Positions 50,402-59,557 of a stretch of 64,000 nt of DNA are shown in pieces. Under the pieces are notes generated by a model. It was not told the origin of the DNA. It saw nothing but the letters and a program-made list of their open reading frames with translations, and did not search any database. The position numbers were made by a program, and so were the translations under genes. How positions within the stretch are numbered: the first letter of the stretch is position 1; each line of letters opens with the position of its first letter. Source of the DNA: Aquirufa rosea (lineage in GTDB: Bacteria; Bacteroidota; Bacteroidia; Cytophagales; Spirosomataceae); assembly GCF_004118285.1 (NCBI RefSeq), contig NZ_SDHY01000002.1, positions 186,001-250,000 on the forward strand, in the 5' to 3' direction.

Positions 50402-52183
50402 TTAGGACTCAAATACGGTTAATACTTCTGTATCTAATAAGCGCTTATTTAAACCTAGCGCCTTAGGAACTTCATAGTGATAGAAGAATTTCATCGTATG
50501 TAATTTATCCTCATAAAATTCCTTTTCTGCCGCAGCCAAGGACTTGTCTAATGCCTGAGATGCTGCTGTTCCTTGCTTTAACCATTGCCAAGCCACTACC
50601 ACCAAGCCAAATAATTCCATATATAAAGTGGAATCAGCTAGGAACTCTTCGGCCTTTCCTTCCGCCGCTATTTTTAATTTATGCTGGGTTACCTTAGCTA
50701 GTTTGGCCACTTCTTGCTCTAATTCTTCCGCATAGCGTTGAATCGCGGGTTGCTGTTTTGCCGAACTAATATCTTTTTGAATCAAATCCACCAAAAGCTT
50801 CAAGGCTTTACCTTGATTAGCTGGCACTTCTCTTCCCAACAAGGTTAAACCATGTATACCTGTAGTACCTTCATAGATGGACATAATCCGTACATCGCGA
50901 GCCATTTGCTCTAGTGGAAAGTCCTCGGTATAGCCATAACCACCTAATACTTGAACACCCTGATTTACGGCTTGTAGACCCATTTCAGCGGGATATGTTT
51001 TTGCTACAGGCGTCATTAAATTTAATAGTGTATGGTAATTGGAGGCCTCTTCGCCATTGAGGCATTTGGAATAATCCTCCCAAATAAAACATTGGAACAA
51101 TAATCCCATGGCACCTTCCACAATGGCCTTTTGGAAGTACAACATACGCTGCACATCTGGGTGGTTCTTGATTAAAGTAGGTGGAGTCTCCGGATCTTTA
51201 TTGCTTAACTTACGCCCCTGAGAACGCTCATGGGCATACTGCTTGGAGAAATGATACGCTGCCGATGCTATGTAAGCTCCTCCCATACCCACTCCTAAAC
51301 GAGCCTCATTCATCATTTGGAACATGTAGGCTAATCCTTTATTAGGCTCACCTACTAAGTAGCCGATGGAATCACCTTTATCTCCAAAAGATAAATGCAA
51401 GGCTGGCGTTCCCTTTTGACCCATTTTATGATATAGACCCAAGGATACTACTTCATTGGAAACCCATTGCCCATTTTCTTTCCTGCGCTTGGGAACTACA
51501 AAAAGTGAAATTCCCTTAGTTCCTTTTGGTGCTCCCTCCAAACGCGCCAGCACCAAGTGAATGATATTTTCAGAGAAATGATTATCACCTCCTGATATAA
51601 AAATCTTTTGTCCTTTGATGGAATAAGTCCCATTTCCTAAATCCTTCGCTTGGGTAGAAACATCGTTCAAGGAACTTCCTGCCTGCGGCTCTGTCAAACA
51701 CATGGTGCCTGTCCATTTGCCATTCAGCATATTAGGAACATAGGCTTGTTTCAATTCTTCTGAACCAAAGGAAGCAATCAAGTGTGCAGCTCCGTTGGTT
51801 AAACCCGTAAACATGACGATGGAATTACTCGCTGCCCCACGGATGAACTCATGGGCTCCAGCTACAGTACTTGGCAATTGCTGCCCCCCTTTTTCATAAG
51901 AAAATGTCACCCCTATCATACCTGATTCCCCCATTTCCTTCACATAAGCTTCCGTAGAGGGATGTACGTGCACCGTGCCATCAATCAATTCGGCAGGCTT
52001 TCTATCTGTATCTACAAAATGTGGCCGCAAATAACGCTCGGCAATGGATTCCGCAGAATCCAGCACCATGTCAAACATATCTGGAGTATAATCTGCGAAA
52101 TAAGGGTAAGAACACAATGAACCGTAGTCCAATACTTCTTTCAAAATAAAGTCGAGATTCCGACGATCATATTCTTTTGCCAT
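50402..52183 (-). CDS. Acyl-CoA dehydrogenase (long C-terminal form, FadE/DUF-type)
   Basis: FAD-dependent first oxidation of fatty acyl-CoA beta-oxidation. 593 residues from the ATG at 52183 (MAKEYDRRNLDFILKEVL), the conserved start of this subfamily; the frame continues 38 residues upstream with unrelated sequence. Motifs: GTMCLTEPQAGSSLNDVSTQA (FAD/substrate), KIFISGGDNHFSENIIHLVLAR, VLGGYGYTEDFPLEQMARDVRI with the arginine-rich active region, and IYEGTTGIHGLTLLG. The extra C-terminal helical domain of about 130 residues is usual for the 590-residue forms. The substrate chain length cannot be told. Confidence 0.93.
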   Translation of the reverse strand: MAKEYDRRNLDFILKEVLDYGSLCSYPYFADYTPDMFDMVLDSAESIAERYLRPHFVDTDRKPAELIDGTVHVHPSTEAYVKEMGESGMIGVTFSYEKGGQQLPSTVAGAHEFIRGAASNSIVMFTGLTNGAAHLIASFGSEELKQAYVPNMLNGKWTGTMCLTEPQAGSSLNDVSTQAKDLGNGTYSIKGQKIFISGGDNHFSENIIHLVLARLEGAPKGTKGISLFVVPKRRKENGQWVSNEVVSLGLYHKMGQKGTPALHLSFGDKGDSIGYLVGEPNKGLAYMFQMMNEARLGVGMGGAYIASAAYHFSKQYAHERSQGRKLSNKDPETPPTLIKNHPDVQRMLYFQKAIVEGAMGLLFQCFIWEDYSKCLNGEEASNYHTLLNLMTPVAKTYPAEMGLQAVNQGVQVLGGYGYTEDFPLEQMARDVRIMSIYEGTTGIHGLTLLGREVPANQGKALKLLVDLIQKDISSAKQQPAIQRYAEELEQEVAKLAKVTQHKLKIAAEGKAEEFLADSTLYMELFGLVVVAWQWLKQGTAASQALDKSLAAAEKEFYEDKLHTMKFFYHYEVPKALGLNKRLLDTEVLTVFES

Positions 52184-52381
52184 ATTGCTAAAAATTAGGA
52201 ATCCAAAAATGCAGAAAAAAAATATATTATGCAAGCATACTATTTCTGAATTTAAAATAGAAGAATTCCGATAAGCCCAATGGTTGTTTTTTAGCAATTT
52301 ATAATATCCCTTTGATATTCAAATTGATGGATTCCGGTAAAATGAGGATTGATCAATGAATAAATAAATTCTTGGCTGGAC

Positions 52382-55300
52382 TTACTTGTTCCAAAGAAAT
52401 AACTGAGCGGGGGCATTGTTTTTGGCCAAAACGAGCAAGGTTCCTTGCTTGGCCGATTTAACTTTAGCCATGCCTCTGACTTGACCCAAGGTCTTAAAAC
52501 CTGAATCTTTAGATTTCATGGCCTCAAATTTTCCTTTCCCTTTGCCCAATAGCAAGAGGCCATAACTGGCATCCAACCTGCCCCATTCAGGTAAGTTGTC
52601 AAAGAAATTTCCAGCCAATAAAATATCCAGCTGTCCATCTTGATTAAAATCTCCCGTCTCGATTGCCCTCACTGGGGAAAATTGGGCCTCTACAGGCATA
52701 GGTACTAGCCTGAATTTTCCTTTACCGTCGTTAATCATAAAGGATGATTCGGTGCTTGTTATTTGTTTGCTAATCATATCTTGACGCTGATCTGCATCAA
52801 ACAAATCTTCTATGGTTTTATTGGCGTAATCCTTATACTTGATAAATTTCTTCTTAATGGAAGGCAAAGCACGCTGAATTTCTCCCTTTAGTACCATTGG
52901 GTAGGTATTCCCATCCTCGGTAACGCATGATATAATTTGTTCATAGGTTCCATTTTTGTCGAAATCATTCACATGCAAATAGGCCGGATGCTGAACGGAA
53001 GCCTTAATCTTGGAATTCAGACCTAGATTCCCCAAAATCAAATCCTGGTCACCATCTCCATCCAGATCAGCTACCTTGATGGTATTCCATAAACCGGCAG
53101 AGCCAGCTATATCAGTTTGCAAAGCCAATTGTTTTCCCCGAATGTTTTTAAATACTTGGATGGGACCCCAATCCTGGGCGATAACCAAATCTAACCATTG
53201 GTCTGCGTCCACATCCACCCAGGCGGCATCCGTCACCATACCCATTTCTTTCAATTGGGGCATAATCTTGCTACCTGAATTGCTGAAAGCCCCTCTTCCG
53301 TCATTCAAAAACAAATGACTAGTGGGATTTAAGCCATACTTGGTGGAAATTAAGCGCGACCCGACAAACAAATCCAAATCTCCGTCCTGATCAAAATCCC
53401 CCACGGCTACGGATGATCCATTCTCAAAAATGGAGGGAAATCTGTTATCTCGTTTAAATTGGCCTTTGCCATCGTTCATATAAAGTACATCACGTAATTC
53501 AGGTGCTTGAATAGGAAATTCATTACTTCCTGTCACGACAAACAAATCCAGATCACCATCCTTATCGGCATCGAAAAACAAAGCATCTGTATTCTCTGAT
53601 GCCTTATCCAATACAAAATCAGCTTGCTTAGATTCTTTAAAAGCACCTGTAGGCAACTGAACAAACAATTTTTTCTCTTGTCCTGCTGCACCTCCCAAAT
53701 AGATATCATCTAAGCCGTCCCCATTGACATCACCTACCGCCAAAGCAGGCCCCAAAGTAGAATATTTTTGCTTCAATAATACATCGCGGTCATAATCATT
53801 GAACACACTTTCTTGATGCTGGTAATTCAATTTTCCTGCACTTACATCGGTAAATAATCTTTCCTGTTTTTCGGGTTGCTGCATCCATTTTCCCTGAGCT
53901 GATGCTTGATCCAATTCCAACAATTGGTCTATTTTAGGCTGTTTAATCACTTGATAGCTATCATCTGGCCAAACGATTTTCAAGGAGTCTACCTTGACTT
54001 CATTCCCCAATCCAAAAATCAATTGATGATCACAGGAAGACTGAAAACCACGATTGGGCATTTGCTGTAAGACCTGAATCTTACCTGCTTGATACATGGT
54101 GAGGGTGGCTCCTATTCCATGAATATTTTTAGCTTTCCCCTTCAAGGAAATACGCAAATAATGATGCTTTAAATTCTCCGAGGTCTTATTCTTAAATACT
54201 GACAGTGGAGCATTCACATTATTGACCACCAAATCTACATCCCCGTCATTGTCCAAATCCCCATAAGCCGAGCCATTGGAAAAACCAGGCCCCTCCAATC
54301 CCCAAGCTTTAACCTGATTGACAAACTTTAAATTGCCTTGATTCTGAAAGGCATAATTGGGAATAGGGACAGAAGATATTTTATCCGTAAATTCCTTGTA
54401 ATCAAACTTCTTTCCATTGAGCATTTGCTGCATGGTATTTCTATCTCCCAAGAAATCCACAAAATCCTGATCCGTCAAATCCTTGGCAATGCCATTGGCC
54501 ACAAAAATATCCTTCTTGCCATCATTGTCCATGTCAAATATCAGGGCTCCCCAACTCCAGTCGGTGGCATGAACACCTGCCAACTGCCCCACTTCACTAA
54601 AGGTCCCATCTCCATTGTTGAGATGCAGGTTGTTTCTCATGTATTGATACCAAAAACCTTGTTTCAGTTTCAATTCCATCAAGTTATGCCCTTCAAAAAC
54701 ACTGGTGGTTTTCAATCGCATATCATCACCCGGAAGCATGTCAGTTACAAAAATATCCAGGTTACCGTCATCGTTGATATCTGCCACATCAGCCCCCATA
54801 GAACTCATGCTGATATGAGGCATGGACTTTTCCAAGTCCTCTTTAAATGTCCCATTTTGCTGGTTGATGTAAAGGTAATCCCTCTCATGAAAGTCATTGG
54901 AAATATAGATATCTGGCCAATTATCATGATTGACATCGCCAATGGTAATACCAAGTCCAAAGCCTATCAAACTCCCATAAATACCTGCCTGCTCTGATAC
55001 GTCTGAAAACTGTATTTTTGATCCCTGACTATCATTTCTAAAAAGCTTGTCCCCACCCAATTTATCTCGCTGTTCGCGGAAATTCATGTAGCCCAATTTA
55101 CCCACAGAAATAAAGCTGTTATTAAGTAAGTACATATCCAAATCCCCATCACGGTCATAATCAAAAAATGCCGCATGGGTAGAATAGCCTCCATCGACCA
55201 ATCCGGCCTCCTGGGCTATTTCCTTAAAGTGAGGAACTCCATTTGTAATGCCTTGATTTAAATATAATTGATTCCCTCGCTGGTCTCTGGATCCCGAATT

Positions 55301-55687
55301 ACAGACATAAATATCCATGAGTCCATCTGCATTTACATCTGCAAAAGTTACTCCGGTAGACCAAAATTTTTTACTAGTAATTCCTGCCTGTTGAGAAATA
55401 TCCTCAAACTGCATTTGTCCCTTATTCAGGTATAATTTATTATCCTCAAAATTGGAGGTCACAAACAAGTCCGAAAGGCCATCGTTATTTACATCGCCTA
55501 TGGCAACTCCGCCTCCATTGTAAAAATTTCTGTAATTAAAAATATTGAAACTTTCAGTATCTAAGCTACGGTTGACAAAATCAATTCCCGTGGCTGAGGC
55601 TGGCAATTCCTCAAACAAGGTATCTTGATTTTTGGTGCAAGATTCGAGGGACAAAAAAATAAGAAACAAGCCTAGAATGCGATACAT
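52382..55687 (-). CDS. Large FG-GAP/VCBS repeat lipoprotein with ASPIC/UnbV domain (CRTAC1 family)
   Basis: 1101 residues, predicted outer-membrane or surface lipoprotein (LSLESC, C17). It carries about a dozen FG-GAP blades of the form GDVNNDGLSDLFV and DxDxDGDLD that should fold into two beta propellers. An ASPIC/UnbV module at about residues 500-600 (GIGATLTMYQAGK then QMPNRGFQSSCDHQLIFGLG) separates them. Aspartate loops of the blades bind calcium in homologues. Such proteins accompany SusCD or adhesion loci in Bacteroidota; none is adjacent here, so the role is unknown. It is downstream of yidD by 28 bp on the same strand and has no C-terminal T9SS signal. Confidence 0.9.
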   Translation of the reverse strand: MYRILGLFLIFLSLESCTKNQDTLFEELPASATGIDFVNRSLDTESFNIFNYRNFYNGGGVAIGDVNNDGLSDLFVTSNFEDNKLYLNKGQMQFEDISQQAGITSKKFWSTGVTFADVNADGLMDIYVCNSGSRDQRGNQLYLNQGITNGVPHFKEIAQEAGLVDGGYSTHAAFFDYDRDGDLDMYLLNNSFISVGKLGYMNFREQRDKLGGDKLFRNDSQGSKIQFSDVSEQAGIYGSLIGFGLGITIGDVNHDNWPDIYISNDFHERDYLYINQQNGTFKEDLEKSMPHISMSSMGADVADINDDGNLDIFVTDMLPGDDMRLKTTSVFEGHNLMELKLKQGFWYQYMRNNLHLNNGDGTFSEVGQLAGVHATDWSWGALIFDMDNDGKKDIFVANGIAKDLTDQDFVDFLGDRNTMQQMLNGKKFDYKEFTDKISSVPIPNYAFQNQGNLKFVNQVKAWGLEGPGFSNGSAYGDLDNDGDVDLVVNNVNAPLSVFKNKTSENLKHHYLRISLKGKAKNIHGIGATLTMYQAGKIQVLQQMPNRGFQSSCDHQLIFGLGNEVKVDSLKIVWPDDSYQVIKQPKIDQLLELDQASAQGKWMQQPEKQERLFTDVSAGKLNYQHQESVFNDYDRDVLLKQKYSTLGPALAVGDVNGDGLDDIYLGGAAGQEKKLFVQLPTGAFKESKQADFVLDKASENTDALFFDADKDGDLDLFVVTGSNEFPIQAPELRDVLYMNDGKGQFKRDNRFPSIFENGSSVAVGDFDQDGDLDLFVGSRLISTKYGLNPTSHLFLNDGRGAFSNSGSKIMPQLKEMGMVTDAAWVDVDADQWLDLVIAQDWGPIQVFKNIRGKQLALQTDIAGSAGLWNTIKVADLDGDGDQDLILGNLGLNSKIKASVQHPAYLHVNDFDKNGTYEQIISCVTEDGNTYPMVLKGEIQRALPSIKKKFIKYKDYANKTIEDLFDADQRQDMISKQITSTESSFMINDGKGKFRLVPMPVEAQFSPVRAIETGDFNQDGQLDILLAGNFFDNLPEWGRLDASYGLLLLGKGKGKFEAMKSKDSGFKTLGQVRGMAKVKSAKQGTLLVLAKNNAPAQLFLWNK

Positions 55688-55715
55688 AAATCTACAGACA
55701 ATACCTTTTTAAATC

Positions 55716-55946
55716 CTATGGAACTGGATCATATCCACTTCCTCCCCAGGGATGACAACGTGAAATCCTTTTAGCGGCAAGTTTAGTTCCTTTCCAAATT
55801 CCATACTTGATCAAAGCCTGCTTAGCATATTCAGAACAAGTGGGGCTGTACCGACAGGCATTGGGTAAAAATGGGGAAATCATTCCTTGATACATGCGAA
55901 GCAGTAACAACATGAAATACTTGATCAGATTCGAAATTATTCCCAT
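55716..55946 (-). CDS. yidD: Membrane protein insertion efficiency factor YidD
   Basis: 76-residue protein with the YidD signature [21 protein letters not shown] and the ending [15 protein letters not shown]. It carries an amphipathic N-terminal helix. Family members assist YidC-dependent membrane insertion, usually in rnpA-yidC clusters. Here it stands apart from those genes and is followed by the FG-GAP lipoprotein gene. Confidence 0.96.
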   Translation of the reverse strand: MGIISNLIKYFMLLLLRMYQGMISPFLPNACRYSPTCSEYAKQALIKYGIWKGTKLAAKRISRCHPWGGSGYDPVP

Positions 55947-56067
55947 TTGATTAAATGATACACCAAATTACGCCTTTTTCATTCAATTTTATAGGTTTTT
56001 ATACGATTTGAGTTGAATTAACTGCACATTTCTACTATATTGTGTAGCATAAAAAGACATTACATTC

Positions 56068-57297
56068 ATGAAATTGAATCTTCCTAAATCCATCTTTTTA
56101 TTCGCCCTAAGTGCATTTATTGGGATAGTGTCTTGTTCTCATCAACCCGGACACCTGTTTGAGTTCAGTTCTGCCGCAGAAAAAAGAAATGATAGCATAG
56201 CTGCCTTATATAACCCAACAGTGGCTCAACAGAAGGCTGTTAAGTTAGATACCTTCTTTCAAAAGCTTCATTCCAAAACAGGTTTTAATGGAGTAGTGCT
56301 CATTTCTCAATACGGAAAAATTATCTATAAGAAAGCATTTGGATTTGCCAATTACTTCACGAAAAACCCCTTAACCACACAGACTCACTTTCAGTTGGCT
56401 TCAGTTTCCAAGCAGTTTACTGCCGTGGCCATCATGCAACTGAAAGAGAAAAACTTATTGAATTACGATGACCCTATTTACAAGCATATTCCGAACTTCC
56501 CCTATGATTCTAGCATCACTATACGTAGCTTGTTGACCCACCGATCGGGTTTACCCAATTATGCTTATTGTTTAGATAAATATTACGACAAAAAAAATCC
56601 GCTTACTAACAAGATGGTGGTAGATATGATGATTCGTTTTAAACCGAGGATTGATTATCGACCGAATGCGAAGTTTAGTTACAACAATACGAACTATTTA
56701 CTTCTAGCACATATTGTAGAACGTTTAAGCGGGGAGGATTTCCGAGCCTATTTAAAAAAGCACATTTTTGAGCCAGCAGGTATGAGTAATACCTTTGTAT
56801 ATGACCCTCTACATCCAGAGATGTTAAAAACAGCAGCCACTGGATATTCTCCAAGGCGCGGCCAACCAGCAGTCGTGGGCTTTGATCATTTGGATGGAGT
56901 GGTTGGTGACAAAGGAATTTATTCCACGGTAGAAGACATGCACCGCTGGGATATGGCCTTAAATGACGAATCTATTGTAAAATTTAATACCTTAGAGGAG
57001 GCATTTTCACCTCAGCATCGTACACCAAACATCTTGCCGAAGAACTATGGGTTTGGTTGGCGTTTAACTCAATTGGATAATGGAGAATGGTTAACATACC
57101 ACACAGGTTGGTGGCATGGTTTTAAAAATTATTATTTGCACAATGCCAAGGACAATTCGGCCATCATCATTTTAGGTAATATGGCCAATCATTCTTTGGG
57201 TAGAGTAAATATCGTGCAATCAATCCTTTACCCAGAAAAAACAGCCTTATTTATGAAAGGTGAAGCGCTTCCCATGGAATTTACAGGAGGAATATAA
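56068..57297 (+). CDS. Serine hydrolase, class C beta-lactamase-like lipoprotein
   Basis: 409 residues with a lipoprotein signal ending IGIVSC (C23). The serine beta-lactamase/PBP fold is shown by SxxK at S112-K115 (LASVSKQF), the YxN motif in FSYNNTNYLLL, and HTG replacing KTG in TYHTGWWHG. LLTHRSGLPNY is typical of class C-like esterases and D-aminopeptidases. It is likely periplasmic or on the outer membrane and may act on peptide or ester bonds rather than antibiotics. It is followed by a small exported NTF2-like gene after 15 bp with no terminator between them, so they form an operon. Confidence 0.9.
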   Translation: MKLNLPKSIFLFALSAFIGIVSCSHQPGHLFEFSSAAEKRNDSIAALYNPTVAQQKAVKLDTFFQKLHSKTGFNGVVLISQYGKIIYKKAFGFANYFTKNPLTTQTHFQLASVSKQFTAVAIMQLKEKNLLNYDDPIYKHIPNFPYDSSITIRSLLTHRSGLPNYAYCLDKYYDKKNPLTNKMVVDMMIRFKPRIDYRPNAKFSYNNTNYLLLAHIVERLSGEDFRAYLKKHIFEPAGMSNTFVYDPLHPEMLKTAATGYSPRRGQPAVVGFDHLDGVVGDKGIYSTVEDMHRWDMALNDESIVKFNTLEEAFSPQHRTPNILPKNYGFGWRLTQLDNGEWLTYHTGWWHGFKNYYLHNAKDNSAIIILGNMANHSLGRVNIVQSILYPEKTALFMKGEALPMEFTGGI

Positions 57298-57312
57298 TTT
57301 AATATAATTGAT

Positions 57313-57822
57313 ATGAAACTCAAAACTACTTTAATCACCTGTTTGGCCTTCCTGTGTTTAAGCACGATGGTATGGGCTCAAGATGATGATGCCATCAAAA
57401 GCACCGTCAATGCCTATTTGGACGGTATCACAAAAGGTGATACGGCTTTATTGGGAAAGGCCTTCCATCCCACGGCTATTTTGCGCACATTTAATAATAA
57501 CACCGGAAAGATTCAAGATTTCCCTGTTAGAAACTTTATTAGAAATACGCCAGCGGGTGGAGCCAAAGCTAGCACTAAATTAATTTCCTATGCCTATGCA
57601 GGAATTTCTGCCACGGCTACGGTAGAATTAGAATTCCAAGATTTCAAGTACATCGACTTATTGAGCTTGTTGAAAGTGAATGATGAATGGAAAATCGTTT
57701 GCCGAGTGTTTAGTCGAGTAGACAACGATGTTCAACTTAAAAGTTCTGCAGGAGCAAGCACCAAGGCCCCTGCAGCTGCTGGCAAGAAAGTGGTTAAGCC
57801 TAAAAAAGATGATGGCTGGTAA
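57313..57822 (+). CDS. Secreted NTF2-like protein (putative lumazine-binding/SnoaL type)
   Basis: 169 residues with a signal peptide ending TMVWAQ. The mature part is an NTF2-like cone: DDAIKSTVNAYLDGITKGD, LLGKAFHPTAIL, then FVKW-like strands ending LLKVNDEWKIVCRVFSRV. This is the Lumazine_bd_2 pattern. The C-terminal tail is Lys-, Ala- and Pro-rich. Catalysis cannot be inferred; such domains often bind small ligands. It shares a transcript with the serine hydrolase, and a strong bidirectional terminator follows. Confidence 0.85.
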   Translation: MKLKTTLITCLAFLCLSTMVWAQDDDAIKSTVNAYLDGITKGDTALLGKAFHPTAILRTFNNNTGKIQDFPVRNFIRNTPAGGAKASTKLISYAYAGISATATVELEFQDFKYIDLLSLLKVNDEWKIVCRVFSRVDNDVQLKSSAGASTKAPAAAGKKVVKPKKDDGW

Positions 57823-57844
57823 AATGCCAAAAATGTGTACAAAT

Positions 57845-57876
57845 AAAAAGGGTCTGACAATGTCAGACCCTTTTTT
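57845..57876. terminator. Bidirectional terminator between the NTF2-like and inositol oxygenase genes
   Basis: Perfect 9-bp stem GGGTCTGAC (57850-57858) with GTCAGACCC (57862-57870), AAT loop, A-run before and six T after. It serves both convergent genes. Confidence 0.92.
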
Positions 57877-57893
57877 ATGATGTTTAGGTATTC

Positions 57894-58736
57894 CTACCAG
57901 TAAATTGGACCCTTGCCTAAATACTTTTCTACGATTGGCTCGTAATAAGGTTTTAACTCTTGGTAATCTGGAACCTTAGGAGATTTGGTATACAAATCAT
58001 ATTTATTGAAGTCTTTAATCCATTCTAAATATTTTTCGTCCTCAGCATTCATAAACTGCTTATACGCACCACCTGTATGCCATGGGTAGAATGAATGGTA
58101 ACGAATCATGACCATACCCTCGTGAGGAATTTTATTGTCTTTATGATTTTTCAAAACTTGGTACAGATACTCATCATGTCCCCAAGCCAACTCCAAATTA
58201 TCTAATCCACAACCAGGAGAATAAATACCTAAATCTGTATTGTATAAATCCACTAAAGAATCTGGATTCAAAGAATTAAATTCTGGATAAACACATGAAT
58301 CTGGGAATTTGCATCCAACGGCAAATACATCACCTACTAAACCCCACTGCTCTGCTTGAGAAGTTCCGTCCTCATCGCTTCCGAATAGATACATCGCTTT
58401 TCCCAAATCATGAATTAAACCTACCAATTGCATCCAATCTGGACGTCCTTCGGCACGTAAACCCTCTGCTGTTTGCAATAGATGAATGACATTAGGAAGA
58501 TTCAGGTCTGGATCACTTACGTCAACCAAAGCATTTAAACGCTCCATCATTTCCCATAAATCCATCGGACGCTCGAAAGTTAAATACTTCTTCTTCATCC
58601 TTTGAACATAATCGTAAGTCTGACGGGAACGCATCTTTCTGTAATGCTCCTTTACGGCAGCCGTAATGTCTCCTTGCTCATAATTTCTAAATTCGCTCTT
58701 CTCCTTGGCAATTGTAGTTTCCATAGTGCTATTCAT
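57894..58736 (-). CDS. myo-Inositol oxygenase
   Basis: Di-iron oxygenase that cleaves myo-inositol to D-glucuronate. 280 residues, the usual size. Characteristic sequences are DWMQLVGLIHDLGKAMYLFG with the metal HD pair, WGHDEYLYQVLKNHKDN, MIRYHSFYPWHTGGAYKQFM and the late aspartate in DFNKYDLYTKS. All metal-ligand motifs known in the mammalian enzyme have counterparts. The preferred ATG at 58736 gives MNSTMETTIAKE; 58724 is also possible, and upstream in-frame TTG at 58751 is unlikely. Bacterial examples are much rarer than the eukaryotic enzyme. No uronate pathway genes are in the window. Confidence 0.95.
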   Translation of the reverse strand: MNSTMETTIAKEKSEFRNYEQGDITAAVKEHYRKMRSRQTYDYVQRMKKKYLTFERPMDLWEMMERLNALVDVSDPDLNLPNVIHLLQTAEGLRAEGRPDWMQLVGLIHDLGKAMYLFGSDEDGTSQAEQWGLVGDVFAVGCKFPDSCVYPEFNSLNPDSLVDLYNTDLGIYSPGCGLDNLELAWGHDEYLYQVLKNHKDNKIPHEGMVMIRYHSFYPWHTGGAYKQFMNAEDEKYLEWIKDFNKYDLYTKSPKVPDYQELKPYYEPIVEKYLGKGPIYW

Positions 58737-58779
58737 AATTTGGTGACCCAAATTACAAACTAAGATGTTAAAAATAAAA

Positions 58780-59250
58780 TTAGGGATGTATAACTGATAA
58801 AATTATTGCAGAGATTAACATAAGTAATCCAAGTATAAAAAATACGTTTGGGCTCAATACAGGCACAGATTGATCATTTAAAGAGGCCTCATAGGGTTTT
58901 TCAGACAAATAACGAACAGGAATTTCCTGACCAATCTCATAATTTTTCATAATGCCTCTTTCCGCTTCCCGACGGAACTCCAAGCCATTTACTTGATATG
59001 AAACAATAGGAAAATAAATAGGAAAACGACCGGCGTGATCACCACGGGCATATCTACGAGAAATTTCTACTACACGGCCATAGGTTAATTTACTGTGCTC
59101 TATCCATTCTTTACGCTTTTTGTAAAGTCGGCCACCTACTAGCAAAAGTACCAAAGCTATCAAAGTAAACAAGGCCATGAACAAGGTAGTTGACCCCTGA
59201 AAATTTCCCGTTGGCCTAGCTGAAATCAAAAAGATGAAGTTTAATTCCAT
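58780..59250 (-). CDS. DUF3592 membrane protein
   Basis: 156 residues: an N-terminal transmembrane segment (about 25-45, MALFTLIALVLLLVGG), a soluble beta domain (about 55-120) with YGRVVEISRRYA, YFPIVSYQVNGLEF and VRYLSEKPYEAS, and a second transmembrane segment at the end (VFFILGLLMLISAIILSV). This matches DUF3592. Function is unknown. It is upstream of the inositol oxygenase gene on the same strand, with a 43-bp gap. Confidence 0.82.
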   Translation of the reverse strand: MELNFIFLISARPTGNFQGSTTLFMALFTLIALVLLLVGGRLYKKRKEWIEHSKLTYGRVVEISRRYARGDHAGRFPIYFPIVSYQVNGLEFRREAERGIMKNYEIGQEIPVRYLSEKPYEASLNDQSVPVLSPNVFFILGLLMLISAIILSVIHP

Positions 59251-59527
59251 TTGATAATGTACAATAAAATGTATTTTAAAGCTCGATTATTGGCCAAACT
59301 AACAATAAAAATGACTGAAAATCAAATACTTAGTCCTTCCGAAGCAAATGCCTTTCATTTCAATTTTTAAGCATTTTTTAGCCTTTTTTTATTCAAATTG
59401 AATTTCGAGGTTTAATTTTCTTGATTTGGAAGCAAAAAAATGAAAAATAGACCTTAGGGAAGTTTAAATTTATCTAAATCATGTCCAAAAAATATTTTTT
59501 AAAGGAGATAAAATTCATTCAAATTTG
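59251..59527. other. Intergenic region upstream of the MFS transporter gene
   Basis: About 280 bp of AT-rich DNA between two divergent genes. A chance ATG frame of 19 codons (near 59304-59370, MTENQILSPSE...) has no features of a gene. I see no tRNA, terminator or obvious operator. Confidence 0.6.
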
Positions 59528-59535
59528 TATTTTTG
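59528..59535 (+). promoter_or_regulatory. -7 promoter box of the MFS transporter gene
   Basis: TATTTTTG matches TAnnTTTG, 22 bases before the ATG at 59558. The -33 box is not evident. Confidence 0.5.
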
Positions 59536-59557
59536 GCACACTCAAAAACAGCTAACA

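Noticed and set aside
52184-52297. 38-residue N-terminal extension of the acyl-CoA dehydrogenase
   Set aside because: The conserved subfamily start MAKEYDRRNLDF lies at 52183; the extension is hydrophobic and unlike the family.
54338-54997. A 219-codon plus-strand frame inside the FG-GAP lipoprotein gene
   Set aside because: It is antisense to a protein with clear FG-GAP repeats. Repeated aspartate codons on the minus strand keep the opposite frame free of stops.
59304-59370. A 19-codon ATG frame in the gap before the MFS transporter as a possible leader peptide
   Set aside because: Mixed residues without any codon run, lies well upstream of the predicted promoter, and no attenuator hairpin follows.
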